Source: Spirochaetia bacterium (lineage in GTDB: Bacteria; Spirochaetota; Leptospiria; Leptospirales; Leptonemataceae). Taken from it: a stretch of DNA of 64,000 bases. The notes beneath the pieces were generated by a model, which saw nothing but the letters and a program-made list of their open reading frames with translations, was not told the origin of the DNA and made no database searches. The stretch spans positions 36,549 to 100,548 of the forward strand of contig VFLI01000010.1 of assembly GCA_009885105.1 (NCBI GenBank). Reading direction: 5' to 3'. A program made the position numbers and the translations under genes. This document shows positions 7,160-15,392 of this stretch, piece by piece (positions within the stretch are counted from its first letter, which is position 1; each line of letters begins with the position of its first letter).

Positions 7160-9649
7160 TCAATAATCTTCTTCTCTAAAAATTTCGGATGGTTTGTCCG
7201 GTTTGTCCTCTGTACTGTCTCCGTGATCCTTGCACTGTTCGTGCGGCTGGGTTCCTGGATGGAAAAGCTCGACCATTCTGTCTTTGCAGCGGTCGGACGG
7301 GAGTTTGCCTGACAATTCGCATATTTCTACCCGGATCAGGTTCGATCCAGGGAAGGAAAAACTCTGAGGATGCTCGTGACGAAGCGCTTTATTCATGTAC
7401 CGGCCCCAGATGGGAGCGGCAATGGCGCCGCCGGTGCCGGCATAGCCCAAGGTTCTCGGTGTGTCATAGCCGATCTGCACCGCAGTGATGAGAACAGGAG
7501 TGTAACCCACAAACCAGGCATCGGCTCCGCGGTTCGTTGTGCCGGTTTTGCCAACGGCATCCCAGCCCGAAAGTCCGGCGCCGACTCCCGTGCCTGATGA
7601 AACTACGTCCCTCATCATGGAAGTGATGATCTCTGCCGTGCCCGGAGAAACGACCTGCCGCCTTTCCCGTTTGGCCTGAACCGGTCTGTTGTCCCAGACT
7701 ACGTTTCCGTCCGGGTCTGTGATGTGGGAAATCACATAAGGATGGATTTCTCTTCCATTAGATGCGAAAGTTCCATAGGCCCTGGCCATTTCCAACGGAG
7801 TGACTTCGTAGGTTCCCAGAGCGACGGTAGCCTCCTTGGGAAGTCGGCGCGGTGGACTGCCTTCATCCATCTGGAGAAGCCTCTCAATGCCGGGATTCAG
7901 AGCGCGCGGCCCCATTCGTTCGTAGACGCGGATGGCCACGGCATTTTTGGAAAGCATCAGAGCCCGACGAAGACGAATCTCGCCGTCATAGCTGGAGCCG
8001 AAATTTTCCGGAGTGTATTCCGTCAGATCCTGGCTGATAAACACAGGCGGCGAATCGTCAAGAACAGTGGCCGCGGATAGTCGCTTTCTTTCATCCGCAT
8101 GGCTCATGGAATACTCGATCCCGGAAGCGTAGAGAAGTGGTTTTATGGAACTTCCCGGCGGACGCCGGGCCTGCACAAAACGAAGGTTCTGATTTCTGGA
8201 GATAAACCGGGAACCGCCGATTACGGCCGTGATTTCTCCGGTATTCGGACGCATGCTGATCAGAGATCCCTCCACCGGCGACTGGTCTTCCATCAGAGGA
8301 TCGTTATGCCGATAGGATTGCTCCATTGCGGCGCCGACGTTATCATCGCCGGAGATTAGATTCAGTAAGGCAAACTCGTCCCGGAATTCTGAGCGGAACT
8401 CTTTCTGAAAATCCCGCTCCTCCCGGGTGATGTTCGACTGGAACAGGGGCAGATCAAATAGCCTGCGGATCAGGGGCCAGGCCGGCCCGAATTCGTTATC
8501 GAATTCATAGTAATTTCTGAAGGGGGCCCTCTTTCTCTGTTCAGAGAGTTTGACAAGCCAGGGCGGGAAGGTTTCCTCTGCGGCAGTCTGATGATCCACA
8601 TTGATGGTTGTGTATATCCGCAATCCTCCGGTCAAAAGACGCCTGCCCGTAAAACGGGAGGGCAGACTGTATTTTACAAATTCTGTCACGTAAGGATGAA
8701 GATTGAGACGGCTGTTGAAAGCATTTTCATTGGGAGATCTTTCGAAGAGCGTCGCATAGAATGTCTCGTCCAGCCTTTTGAACTCCTCCGCGGCCTCCTG
8801 CACAGTCAGCTCGCCGTTTTCCACCAGTTTTTTCAGCACAATGCTGACCTTCTGGCGCGATGTATCAGGAAAGCGCAGAGGACTGAAATCCCTGGGCCTT
8901 GTGGTCAGCGAGGCCAGCACGGCCGCCTCCCCCCAGCTGAGCTCAAAGACCCCTTTGTTGAAATAAAAGCGGGATGCCGCCTCAATGCCGTTTGTATTGT
9001 GGCCCAGCGGAACTTCATTCAGATAGAGCTCCATAATCCTGCGCTTTGAAAAACGAAGCTCGATCAGGAATGACAGGAATGCTTCCCGGGCCTTCCGCAC
9101 AAGGCTTCTTTCATTGGAAAGAAAACGCAGACGGGCCACCTGCTGGGTAATTGTTGAGGCGCCTTCCCGTATCTCGCCGGATCTGATATTCACTGCCATG
9201 GCGCGCAGAATGCCGATCACATCGATTCCGGGATGGAAATAGAAATTGTTGTCTTCCGTTGCGACAAAGCTCCGGACAACTTTTGAATCAAGACCCTCCG
9301 GGCCGCTGTCATTCAGATGAATCACGCGCCTGCTTGACTGGTAGAATTCCGCGATCTTTACGGGCTTCCCCTCATTGTCGACCCCGAATATTTCAGAGGG
9401 CTGCTCATAACCCGAATCGCCGAAAACCATGATCAGATCCGCCGGTGTCGCCGAAACAAGCCAGGCAGTGACAAAAATGGCCGTGCCGAATAGAAAGAGA
9501 GAATGTTTCAGGGCCGTCGTGTCATCATTCGTGAATAGATGATTCAGAAAACGGTGATACGAATGGAACACCACGCGCGACAGAAGTCCGCTGCCCCCCG
9601 GAGGAGTGAAGATTGAATCGCGGTAGTTTTCAGAAGATGGAAGGGTCAT
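7160..9649 (-). CDS. Bifunctional penicillin-binding protein (GT51 transglycosylase / transpeptidase)
   Basis: An 829-residue class A PBP that polymerises and cross-links peptidoglycan in the periplasm. One membrane anchor lies near residues 50-66. The GT51 domain (about 115-290) shows TEDNNFYFHPGID with the catalytic Glu near 132, EGASTITQQVARL, and MELYLNEVPLG. The transpeptidase part has the SxxK motif in PPGSSIKPLLY, SKN in MLSKNAVAIRV, and KTGTT in VGKTGTTNRGADAWFVGY, so all catalytic motifs are present. A Pro/Glu/Lys-rich tail ends the protein. The ATG at 9649 has only a weak ribosome site. It appears monocistronic, with the repeat element downstream. It could be called PBP1A- or PBP1C-like; the sequence does not settle which. 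Confidence 0.93.
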   Translation of the reverse strand: MTLPSSENYRDSIFTPPGGSGLLSRVVFHSYHRFLNHLFTNDDTTALKHSLFLFGTAIFVTAWLVSATPADLIMVFGDSGYEQPSEIFGVDNEGKPVKIAEFYQSSRRVIHLNDSGPEGLDSKVVRSFVATEDNNFYFHPGIDVIGILRAMAVNIRSGEIREGASTITQQVARLRFLSNERSLVRKAREAFLSFLIELRFSKRRIMELYLNEVPLGHNTNGIEAASRFYFNKGVFELSWGEAAVLASLTTRPRDFSPLRFPDTSRQKVSIVLKKLVENGELTVQEAAEEFKRLDETFYATLFERSPNENAFNSRLNLHPYVTEFVKYSLPSRFTGRRLLTGGLRIYTTINVDHQTAAEETFPPWLVKLSEQRKRAPFRNYYEFDNEFGPAWPLIRRLFDLPLFQSNITREERDFQKEFRSEFRDEFALLNLISGDDNVGAAMEQSYRHNDPLMEDQSPVEGSLISMRPNTGEITAVIGGSRFISRNQNLRFVQARRPPGSSIKPLLYASGIEYSMSHADERKRLSAATVLDDSPPVFISQDLTEYTPENFGSSYDGEIRLRRALMLSKNAVAIRVYERMGPRALNPGIERLLQMDEGSPPRRLPKEATVALGTYEVTPLEMARAYGTFASNGREIHPYVISHITDPDGNVVWDNRPVQAKRERRQVVSPGTAEIITSMMRDVVSSGTGVGAGLSGWDAVGKTGTTNRGADAWFVGYTPVLITAVQIGYDTPRTLGYAGTGGAIAAPIWGRYMNKALRHEHPQSFSFPGSNLIRVEICELSGKLPSDRCKDRMVELFHPGTQPHEQCKDHGDSTEDKPDKPSEIFREEDY

Positions 9650-9764
9650 TTGCTTTTCTGGACCCTGCTACTTCACCGGCAGATCGACAGTATCGGTCAA
9701 GTCGAAAAAAAGCCCGCAATTCCTCCATGTCAGGCCGCCCAATCCCGAAAACTTTTTCATCTTG

Positions 9765-9778
9765 ACTGTGCATACAGT
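9765..9778. promoter_or_regulatory. Dyad ACTGT-N4-ACAGT upstream of the SpoIIE gene
   Basis: A five-base dyad with a four-base spacer overlaps a TTGACT hexamer (9762-9767) about 45 bases before the ATG at 9822. It resembles a shortened CTGT/ACAG operator, but the spacing does not fit the classical LexA box. No good -10 follows the TTGACT. Confidence 0.2.
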
Positions 9779-9821
9779 TGATGCATCCTGCGCAGGCCTC
9801 CGGCAATTGTATCCAATTTCC

Positions 9822-11402
9822 ATGAATACCCTATCGGTCCCAGTCATTGTAATATCCGGAATCTGCTGGTATGCAGGATTCTATCATCTCTGGATGTATC
9901 TCCGACGCAGGAAGGAAGTTCAGAACAGGTCCTTCGCGTTTTTGTGCTTCAACATCGCCTTTTACAATACATTTTGTTTTGTACAGTACAATTCCACATC
10001 CGTCGGCCAGGGAATTTTCTGGCAGCACCTGCAGTATGCATCACTCGGCGCCCTGGGAATATTCTTAACGTGGTTTGTATACGATATTACAGGTTACAGG
10101 TCCAGAAAATCGCTGGTCTTTTTCGGGATCTGGTTCACCATTTTTATTGTTCTCGGACTGACCCTGCGCGAAAATCCGCTCACATTCACCACGGCCCGGG
10201 CCGCGATAAAAAATATCGACCTTGGATTCATCGGACGATTTACCATGTACGAGGGCCAGCCCGGATGTGTGTACGAAATCCAGGCGATCTCCAGTTACTT
10301 ATGGTACATATATATTATGATTTTTTTAATAAAATCATATTTGAAAAACCGTCAGAAAGGTCTGCGGACCATCATCGCTGCTCAGTTTGTGTTTTTTGCG
10401 GCAACAATCAACGATTCCCTGGTGTCTTTCGGATGGTATTCGTCTATTTATTTGATCGAGTATGCCTACATGCTGATTATTGTTGCGATGGCGCATACTT
10501 TGATGAACCGTTTTGTCGACCTGCACACGCAGGTTGAAGATCTGAACATCAGCCTGGAGAAAAAGGTTGAGAACAGGACGGAGGAACTGAAAAGCGCGAA
10601 TCAGGATCTTGCGATTATTAACCAACAGCTTACGGAAACTCGCGACGCTCTGTGGGGCGAAATGGAGATTGCGATGAGAATCCAAACTTTGCTGGTGCCC
10701 CGTGAACCCGTACTTGATGGATATGAAGTATCCACGTTCATGAGGCCGGCGCTGTCTGTGGGCGGAGATTATCACGATGTCATCAATGTCGGTGGATACA
10801 GCTGGATCGTGATCGGCGACGTTACCGGCCACGGTGTGCCGGCCGGTCTTGTGATGATGATGGTGCAGACGTCGATTCATGTCGTTCTGGATCAGAATCC
10901 CTCCATGAAACCCTCCGATCTGCTGAAAGCCGTCAATATCACGATCTCCAGGAACATGAAACTGATCGATGAGGAAGGGTACATGACCATCACCGCGCTG
11001 GCCGTTGATAAAAACGGCGGTATAACATATTCCGGCCTGCATCAGGATATTTTAATTTACCGGGCCGGCCTGAACAGAGTGGAATCGGTGCCGACGCGTG
11101 GATTCTGGCTGGGCGATATCAGCCAGTTGATGTCAGACATGGGAGATGATACAATTCATCTGGAAAAGAATGACACCATACTTCTTCATACAGATGGAAT
11201 CACAGACGCTCTTGAGAACGGAATCACGAGCAAAACAAAAAACTTTACCATGTATATGTACGGCGTTGAAAGATTGAAAAAAATCATGGAAGAGAACGGA
11301 ATGAAATCCACACAGAAAATCAAAGAAGCGATACGCGATTCACTGGCCAATTATGAATGCAACGATGATGTGACTTTCATGGTATTGAAAAGGCAGATCT
11401 GA
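9822..11402 (+). CDS. 7TM sensor with SpoIIE/PP2C serine phosphatase domain
   Basis: About 526 residues. The N-terminal 240 residues hold about seven membrane spans in the style of the 7TM histidine-kinase input region. A coiled coil follows (VEDLNISLEKKVENRTEEL and on). The C-terminal PP2C/SpoIIE domain (about 285-525) carries the metal-site blocks SVGGDYHDV, GDVTGHGVPAG, LLHTDGITDALE and NDDVTFMVL, so it should dephosphorylate Ser/Thr on an anti-sigma antagonist or similar partner. A TTG at 9762 would extend it by 20 residues without a membrane signal, so I prefer the ATG at 9822; neither has a good ribosome site. It stands alone, and a possible partner STAS protein lies far away at 46919. 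Confidence 0.85.
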   Translation: MNTLSVPVIVISGICWYAGFYHLWMYLRRRKEVQNRSFAFLCFNIAFYNTFCFVQYNSTSVGQGIFWQHLQYASLGALGIFLTWFVYDITGYRSRKSLVFFGIWFTIFIVLGLTLRENPLTFTTARAAIKNIDLGFIGRFTMYEGQPGCVYEIQAISSYLWYIYIMIFLIKSYLKNRQKGLRTIIAAQFVFFAATINDSLVSFGWYSSIYLIEYAYMLIIVAMAHTLMNRFVDLHTQVEDLNISLEKKVENRTEELKSANQDLAIINQQLTETRDALWGEMEIAMRIQTLLVPREPVLDGYEVSTFMRPALSVGGDYHDVINVGGYSWIVIGDVTGHGVPAGLVMMMVQTSIHVVLDQNPSMKPSDLLKAVNITISRNMKLIDEEGYMTITALAVDKNGGITYSGLHQDILIYRAGLNRVESVPTRGFWLGDISQLMSDMGDDTIHLEKNDTILLHTDGITDALENGITSKTKNFTMYMYGVERLKKIMEENGMKSTQKIKEAIRDSLANYECNDDVTFMVLKRQI

Positions 11403-11406
11403 GCGA

Positions 11407-12819
11407 TCATTGCGCGGCCTTATCCTTCTCACCGGGGAAAAGACCTCTTTTGAAAAATCCGTAGTAAACAAAAATCAGGAATATCCATCCGGAAAATTGA
11501 GAAAAGAGACTGGCCCAGGCGGCTCCAAAAATACCATAATTGGGAATAAGTATCAGATTCAGGGATAGTCCCGTCACCATGCGCAGGCCCGCTTCAATGG
11601 CGATAAGCCGAGGTTTGTCCAGAGCAAAGAGCGCCGTGCCCAGCGGGGCAAAGAACAGACGCAGAAGAAAATTGGGATAGAGTATATAGAAGATTTTCAC
11701 CGAAGTTACATATTCCGGACCGTACCAGGCGGGTATGAACCAGGTAAATATTGCAAAACCGGGGAGAAAAATAAAAGAACCCGGTATCAAATATTTATAA
11801 ATTTTCCTAAAAAAAGCCTCGAACTGAGCTGCGCCTTCCAATTTAGAGAACCTGGGGAGAAGAATTGACTGCATTGTCGCCAGCAGAATCAAAAAGCCCT
11901 GCATCGGCATCCGCGCCGCATTGTAAAGACCAGTGTCTGCCGGTTTCCCGATCAGCAGAACTTCCATCCAGTCAGACAGTATCGAGAAAAATGACGCCGC
12001 CACGATCCATAGATTGTACTGAAATAAATTCTTCATCCAGAGTTTCCAGGAATCATGAGGGGCCTTCCGAAAAAAGAACGAGGCGGGAAACAGGAAAAAA
12101 TAAAGAATCACAGAAATATACGGACCAAATGCAAAGGCGAAAATCACATGTTCCGCGCTGATTTCGCCCCCTTCCATGAGCGCAAGAAAAATAAGCAGAA
12201 AAATGCGAACAGCGCTGATTGAAGGCAGCCAGGCCGACAGTCGAAAAAACGAATCATGCGACACCATAACGGCGTCCAGATACGAAAGAATAGAGAGCCC
12301 GAACCCTCCCAGGAAAATAAACCAGTATACAATCACGGCATCCGGCCTGTATTCCGGGAGAAGGAAGGAAGGCACTCCCATCTTTCCCAGGGAGGGCGAA
12401 ATCATCGTGAAGACCATCACGATCAGACAGGCGGCGCCGGTAATCAGGAAAGCGTACATTTTCAGCTGCAGCGAGGCGCGCACGATACCCGCCGCATCCT
12501 GCGAATCGCTGCGGGAAAGAGCCGGCGTCAAAAATCGAACCAGCGAATACTGCAGACCCACTTCTGTCAGAGCCTGAATGATAACAATGCGAGCCATGGC
12601 CTGGCTGAATATCCCGTGATCCTCCACAGTAAGGATGCGTCCGGCAATCAGTGAAAACAACAGAGAAACCAGCGAATTGAGAGACCGGGCAGTGAAGAGC
12701 ACGGCCGCCTTGCGAAGACCCGTGGAGAACAGAGCGGGCGCGTAAGAATCCTTGATTTTCGCAAAAACTCCGGATTCAGTTTCCGTTGATTTTTTTGTTT
12801 CAGACAAATCCGGCCTCAA
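11407..12819 (-). CDS. Oligosaccharide flippase-like membrane protein (MOP superfamily)
   Basis: A 470-residue polytopic protein with about 12-14 spans, beginning with a charged cytosolic leader and the typical flippase opening LNSLVSLLFSLIAGRILTVEDHGIFSQA. The layout matches Wzx/MurJ-type polysaccharide transporters of the MOP superfamily, which flip lipid-linked sugars across the inner membrane. The start is a TTG that overlaps the upstream TGA (TTGA), so translation is probably coupled to the GlpX-like gene; an internal start is possible. There is no sugar gene cluster around it, so the substrate cannot be named. It ends convergently 4 bases from the SpoIIE gene. Confidence 0.8.
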   Translation of the reverse strand: MRPDLSETKKSTETESGVFAKIKDSYAPALFSTGLRKAAVLFTARSLNSLVSLLFSLIAGRILTVEDHGIFSQAMARIVIIQALTEVGLQYSLVRFLTPALSRSDSQDAAGIVRASLQLKMYAFLITGAACLIVMVFTMISPSLGKMGVPSFLLPEYRPDAVIVYWFIFLGGFGLSILSYLDAVMVSHDSFFRLSAWLPSISAVRIFLLIFLALMEGGEISAEHVIFAFAFGPYISVILYFFLFPASFFFRKAPHDSWKLWMKNLFQYNLWIVAASFFSILSDWMEVLLIGKPADTGLYNAARMPMQGFLILLATMQSILLPRFSKLEGAAQFEAFFRKIYKYLIPGSFIFLPGFAIFTWFIPAWYGPEYVTSVKIFYILYPNFLLRLFFAPLGTALFALDKPRLIAIEAGLRMVTGLSLNLILIPNYGIFGAAWASLFSQFSGWIFLIFVYYGFFKRGLFPGEKDKAAQ

Positions 12820-13793
12820 ACATCCAGACTCTCCGAGAGAGAGCCGTCTACATGCGTCAGTCTTATTCTTTTACCATGGACCCAGAGAAGCGAAAAAACT
12901 TTCAGGGAAGGGCCGGGAATTCTTTGAACTCCGGGAAGCCAGACGGACTCATGAATCCCGGACATCACAAGCGCTCCGGAATTCTTAATCCATTCATTTT
13001 CCCTCAGAGTTCTGTTCAAGAGCGACAACGCCGTTGTTTTTCTGCGCGAATCCTCGTCATGAGGAGCGATCCTGCCGGCGAATTCGTATCCGGCCTCTTT
13101 CGCCATGAATGCAAGCATCAATCCCTCCGGAGCGCCGAAAGTGCCCAGAAGAAGATTCCAGCGCGAATATTCGCCGGAAATTATCTGGCAGGCGGCTGAG
13201 ATGCTGCCGGAATCTATCATCCCCACGCCGGCGCCGGCTTTGCGGATCCTGTATATCAATTCTCGGTGCCTGTCGCGGTCCTGAACGACGGCACAGATGT
13301 CGGACACCGCGCAGTTCAACGCGCGCGAAACCGCCTCCAGAATTTCTTCCACCGGTGTATCCAGATCTAAAGGTGCATCAAGCCCCGCCGAGCTGCCTGG
13401 CGGCAGAAGCATCTGCTCCATATATGTGCCGGGCACTTCTTGAATTTCTCCGGCCGATGCAGCAAGAATTACCGAGAGAGAATCCGGAAGACCTCTGGCA
13501 AAATTCGTCGTGCATTCAAGAGGATCTACGACAAGATCGAGCATCGGCGCGGATCCTGTTTTGAGCCGGCCCAATCGCTCGCCGGAAAACAGCATGGGGG
13601 CCTGGTCTTTTTCGCCTTCGCCGAGGAGGATGCGGATATTCAAGTCCAGAGAATCGAGAGATTTCCGCATCTGTTCGACAGCGGCATGATCGGCGGCGTT
13701 TTTTTCACCGCGGCCCGAGAATGGAAGAACCGACAGCGCAGCGGCCTGGGTAGCCAGCGCCAGCTGCTTTCCGGTTTCTTCAAACGGAGGCAT
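12816..13793 (-). CDS. GlpX-like class II fructose-1,6-bisphosphatase, divergent
   Basis: A 325-residue protein of the GlpX family (usual length about 330). Metal and phosphate blocks are visible: ILLGEGEKDQAPML, DLVVDPLECTTNFARGLPDSL (canonical form VDPIEGT) and GTFGAPEGLMLAFMAKEAG. Two features are odd: the Gly after the metal-binding Glu is Cys (LECTT), and the conserved KCLGG stretch after APEG is replaced. It may still hydrolyse a sugar bisphosphate or may have a new substrate. It sits between a small lipoprotein and a flippase, with a 3-base gap upstream and a 4-base overlap downstream. That context is not glycolytic. The family call is firm, the activity is not. Confidence 0.78.
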   Translation of the reverse strand: MPPFEETGKQLALATQAAALSVLPFSGRGEKNAADHAAVEQMRKSLDSLDLNIRILLGEGEKDQAPMLFSGERLGRLKTGSAPMLDLVVDPLECTTNFARGLPDSLSVILAASAGEIQEVPGTYMEQMLLPPGSSAGLDAPLDLDTPVEEILEAVSRALNCAVSDICAVVQDRDRHRELIYRIRKAGAGVGMIDSGSISAACQIISGEYSRWNLLLGTFGAPEGLMLAFMAKEAGYEFAGRIAPHDEDSRRKTTALSLLNRTLRENEWIKNSGALVMSGIHESVWLPGVQRIPGPSLKVFSLLWVHGKRIRLTHVDGSLSESLDV

Positions 13794-13796
13794 TCC

Positions 13797-14486
13797 TCAA
13801 CGCGCCTCTTCCAGCCAGAAGGTTTTTACGGAGCCGATGGACAATCCAAGCATGGTGAATTCTTCCACATCAAGCACAGGACGGGATGCGCCCGAAAGCG
13901 ACATGATCCGGATTTCCACTGAGGCGCTTTTATGCGACTGTCCGGGTATTCTTTTTCGGCCTTTCAGAATCATCAGAGAAAAGAATGCCTTCCCCTTGAT
14001 TTTTTCATTTTCGCTTTCCAGGGAGACGGAGAGTTCGTTTTGATCTCCGTACTGGAGCATCCATTCTGTTTGAATTGTTTCGTGACCGGGATGGAAGGAA
14101 TAATCAATTTCGTCAGAACATTTCCACCGGTCGTTTATGGAGGATCTGCTGGCAGGCGGCAGGCAAATCCTGTGCACCACGGCCGATTCCACCAGATTGC
14201 CGCTCCGGTCCAGAATAGATCTGTAACCCAGGCGCTTTCCACTCAGCCAGGATTCCGGCATGAGAGGCGGATTGCTGCAAGGATGGGCGGGATCGGGGCC
14301 GTAAAAAAGGCACTGCAGAAGGGGCGACCGGCTGTCGTATCCACCGCACGATGAAAAAATCAGTAAAAAGACCAGTACAACCAGAGAAATGCAGGGCTCG
14401 GGGGGCAGAAGTCTGCCAATAATTTTGGTTGCCGACTGAAAGCCGGGGTACAGGATCGTTTGACAATTGTGTTTGAGGTTCATGTG
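13797..14486 (-). CDS. Small lipoprotein of unknown function
   Basis: About 229 residues. A hydrophobic segment (ISLVVLVFLLIF) ends in SSCGG, a reasonable spirochaetal lipobox, about 45 residues from the ATG at 14486. A TTG at 14519 is a possible longer start; both overlap the divergent acyltransferase frame. The mature part has several Cys (CLFYGPDPAHPCSNPP) and a beta-rich C-terminus; I do not recognise a family. It is the first gene of a trio with the GlpX-like and flippase genes. The long region before the lipobox suggests the true start may be further downstream, at a non-ATG codon. Confidence 0.6.
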   Translation of the reverse strand, partial: HMNLKHNCQTILYPGFQSATKIIGRLLPPEPCISLVVLVFLLIFSSCGGYDSRSPLLQCLFYGPDPAHPCSNPPLMPESWLSGKRLGYRSILDRSGNLVESAVVHRICLPPASRSSINDRWKCSDEIDYSFHPGHETIQTEWMLQYGDQNELSVSLESENEKIKGKAFFSLMILKGRKRIPGQSHKSASVEIRIMSLSGASRPVLDVEEFTMLGLSIGSVKTFWLEEAR

Positions 14487-15332
14487 AAAGAGCAAAATAC
14501 TGAAATTCCAGATTTGCAATCGCTGGCAAGATTATTTACAATTCCGCGGGAATCGGCCCGGCAGCTTTTAAAGCTTTTGATGGAGTATTTCCTCCATATA
14601 GAGGTAACCGGAACTGAAAACATTCCGATTGGAGGCGGGGGGATTTTAATTTGCAATCATACGGATTTGATGGATGTTCCGGTCCAGGGTGTCTACTGCC
14701 CCCGTAAGCTGATCTATCTGGGAAAAGCCGAACTTTTTGAGGCAGACAGGGAATTCAAGCAATGGCTTTTCAAAGAAGGCTCGCCGCTCAATCTGCCCGG
14801 CGTTTCCCTCCTGAAACCTTTGATCGAAAAAGCAGTGGAAGCCTATGGGTACGCACAAAAAACACAGCTTCTGGAATGGGGCGGTCATCCCATTATCCGC
14901 AATCACCACGGCGAGGGAGCCCGGGCTGCAGTGGAATACTACCAGGATCTGGAAAATTTCATGGTGGATTTATTGAAACAGGGCCATCTGCTTTCTGTCT
15001 ATCCGGAAGGCACTCGAAGTGACACGGGCGTCATGGGTCCATTCAAGGGCCTTGCCGCCAAACTTGCGATTCGGGCACAGGTGCCGATCATTCCCTCCGG
15101 TATCAGCGGAGCCTTTCAATTGTTGAGCCCGGCCAGCCTGCTGACCGGTCGACTGTTCCGCACCACAATCAAATACAATATCGGGCAGCCTTTTATGCCA
15201 TCCGATTTCCCAAAGACAGAAGAGAAAAAAGCCGTAAAGGAACTCACATCTCTTCTGGAAAAACAGGTGTATGCGCTCAGTCTGCATGCAGAACGCCGCG
15301 AAAAAGTGCGAAATCGCGCGCGTGTACTGTAA
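14460..15332 (+). CDS. plsC: 1-acyl-sn-glycerol-3-phosphate acyltransferase (PlsC family)
   Basis: Transfers an acyl chain to lysophosphatidate in the membrane phospholipid pathway. The catalytic HX4D motif is NHTDLMD; the glycerophosphate-binding block is YPEGTRSDTG; VPIIPSGISGAFQL is the usual fourth block. The start is uncertain: TTG at 14460 (given here), GTG at 14469 or 14484, or ATG at 14580, which would remove an amphipathic helix typical of the family. Upstream choices overlap the divergent lipoprotein gene. It appears monocistronic; a repeat arm lies just after it. Confidence 0.85.
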   Translation: MTIVFEVHVKEQNTEIPDLQSLARLFTIPRESARQLLKLLMEYFLHIEVTGTENIPIGGGGILICNHTDLMDVPVQGVYCPRKLIYLGKAELFEADREFKQWLFKEGSPLNLPGVSLLKPLIEKAVEAYGYAQKTQLLEWGGHPIIRNHHGEGARAAVEYYQDLENFMVDLLKQGHLLSVYPEGTRSDTGVMGPFKGLAAKLAIRAQVPIIPSGISGAFQLLSPASLLTGRLFRTTIKYNIGQPFMPSDFPKTEEKKAVKELTSLLEKQVYALSLHAERREKVRNRARVL

Positions 15333-15348
15333 GTAATAGAGATTCAGA

Positions 15349-15382
15349 ATTTCACGCAGAGATCGCAGGGGCGCAGAGAGAT
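15349..15382. repeat. Solo CGCAGAG repeat arm, copy B
   Basis: TTTCACGCAGAGATCGCAGG and a further CGCAGAGA lie in the 60-base convergent gap between the acyltransferase and the cyclase. It is nearly identical to the left arm of copy D at 52715. No inverted partner is seen nearby, so this is a single arm or a remnant. Confidence 0.6.
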
Positions 15383-15392
15383 TGAAGGTCAC

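Noticed and set aside
6951..7163. Minus-strand frame reading through the CACAGAG element
   Set aside because: Much of the peptide is translated repeat arms (NHRAHGGHRG), so it is not taken as a gene.
9762..9821. TTG start extending the SpoIIE protein by 20 residues
   Set aside because: No ribosome site, and the extra residues add nothing that fits the membrane topology.
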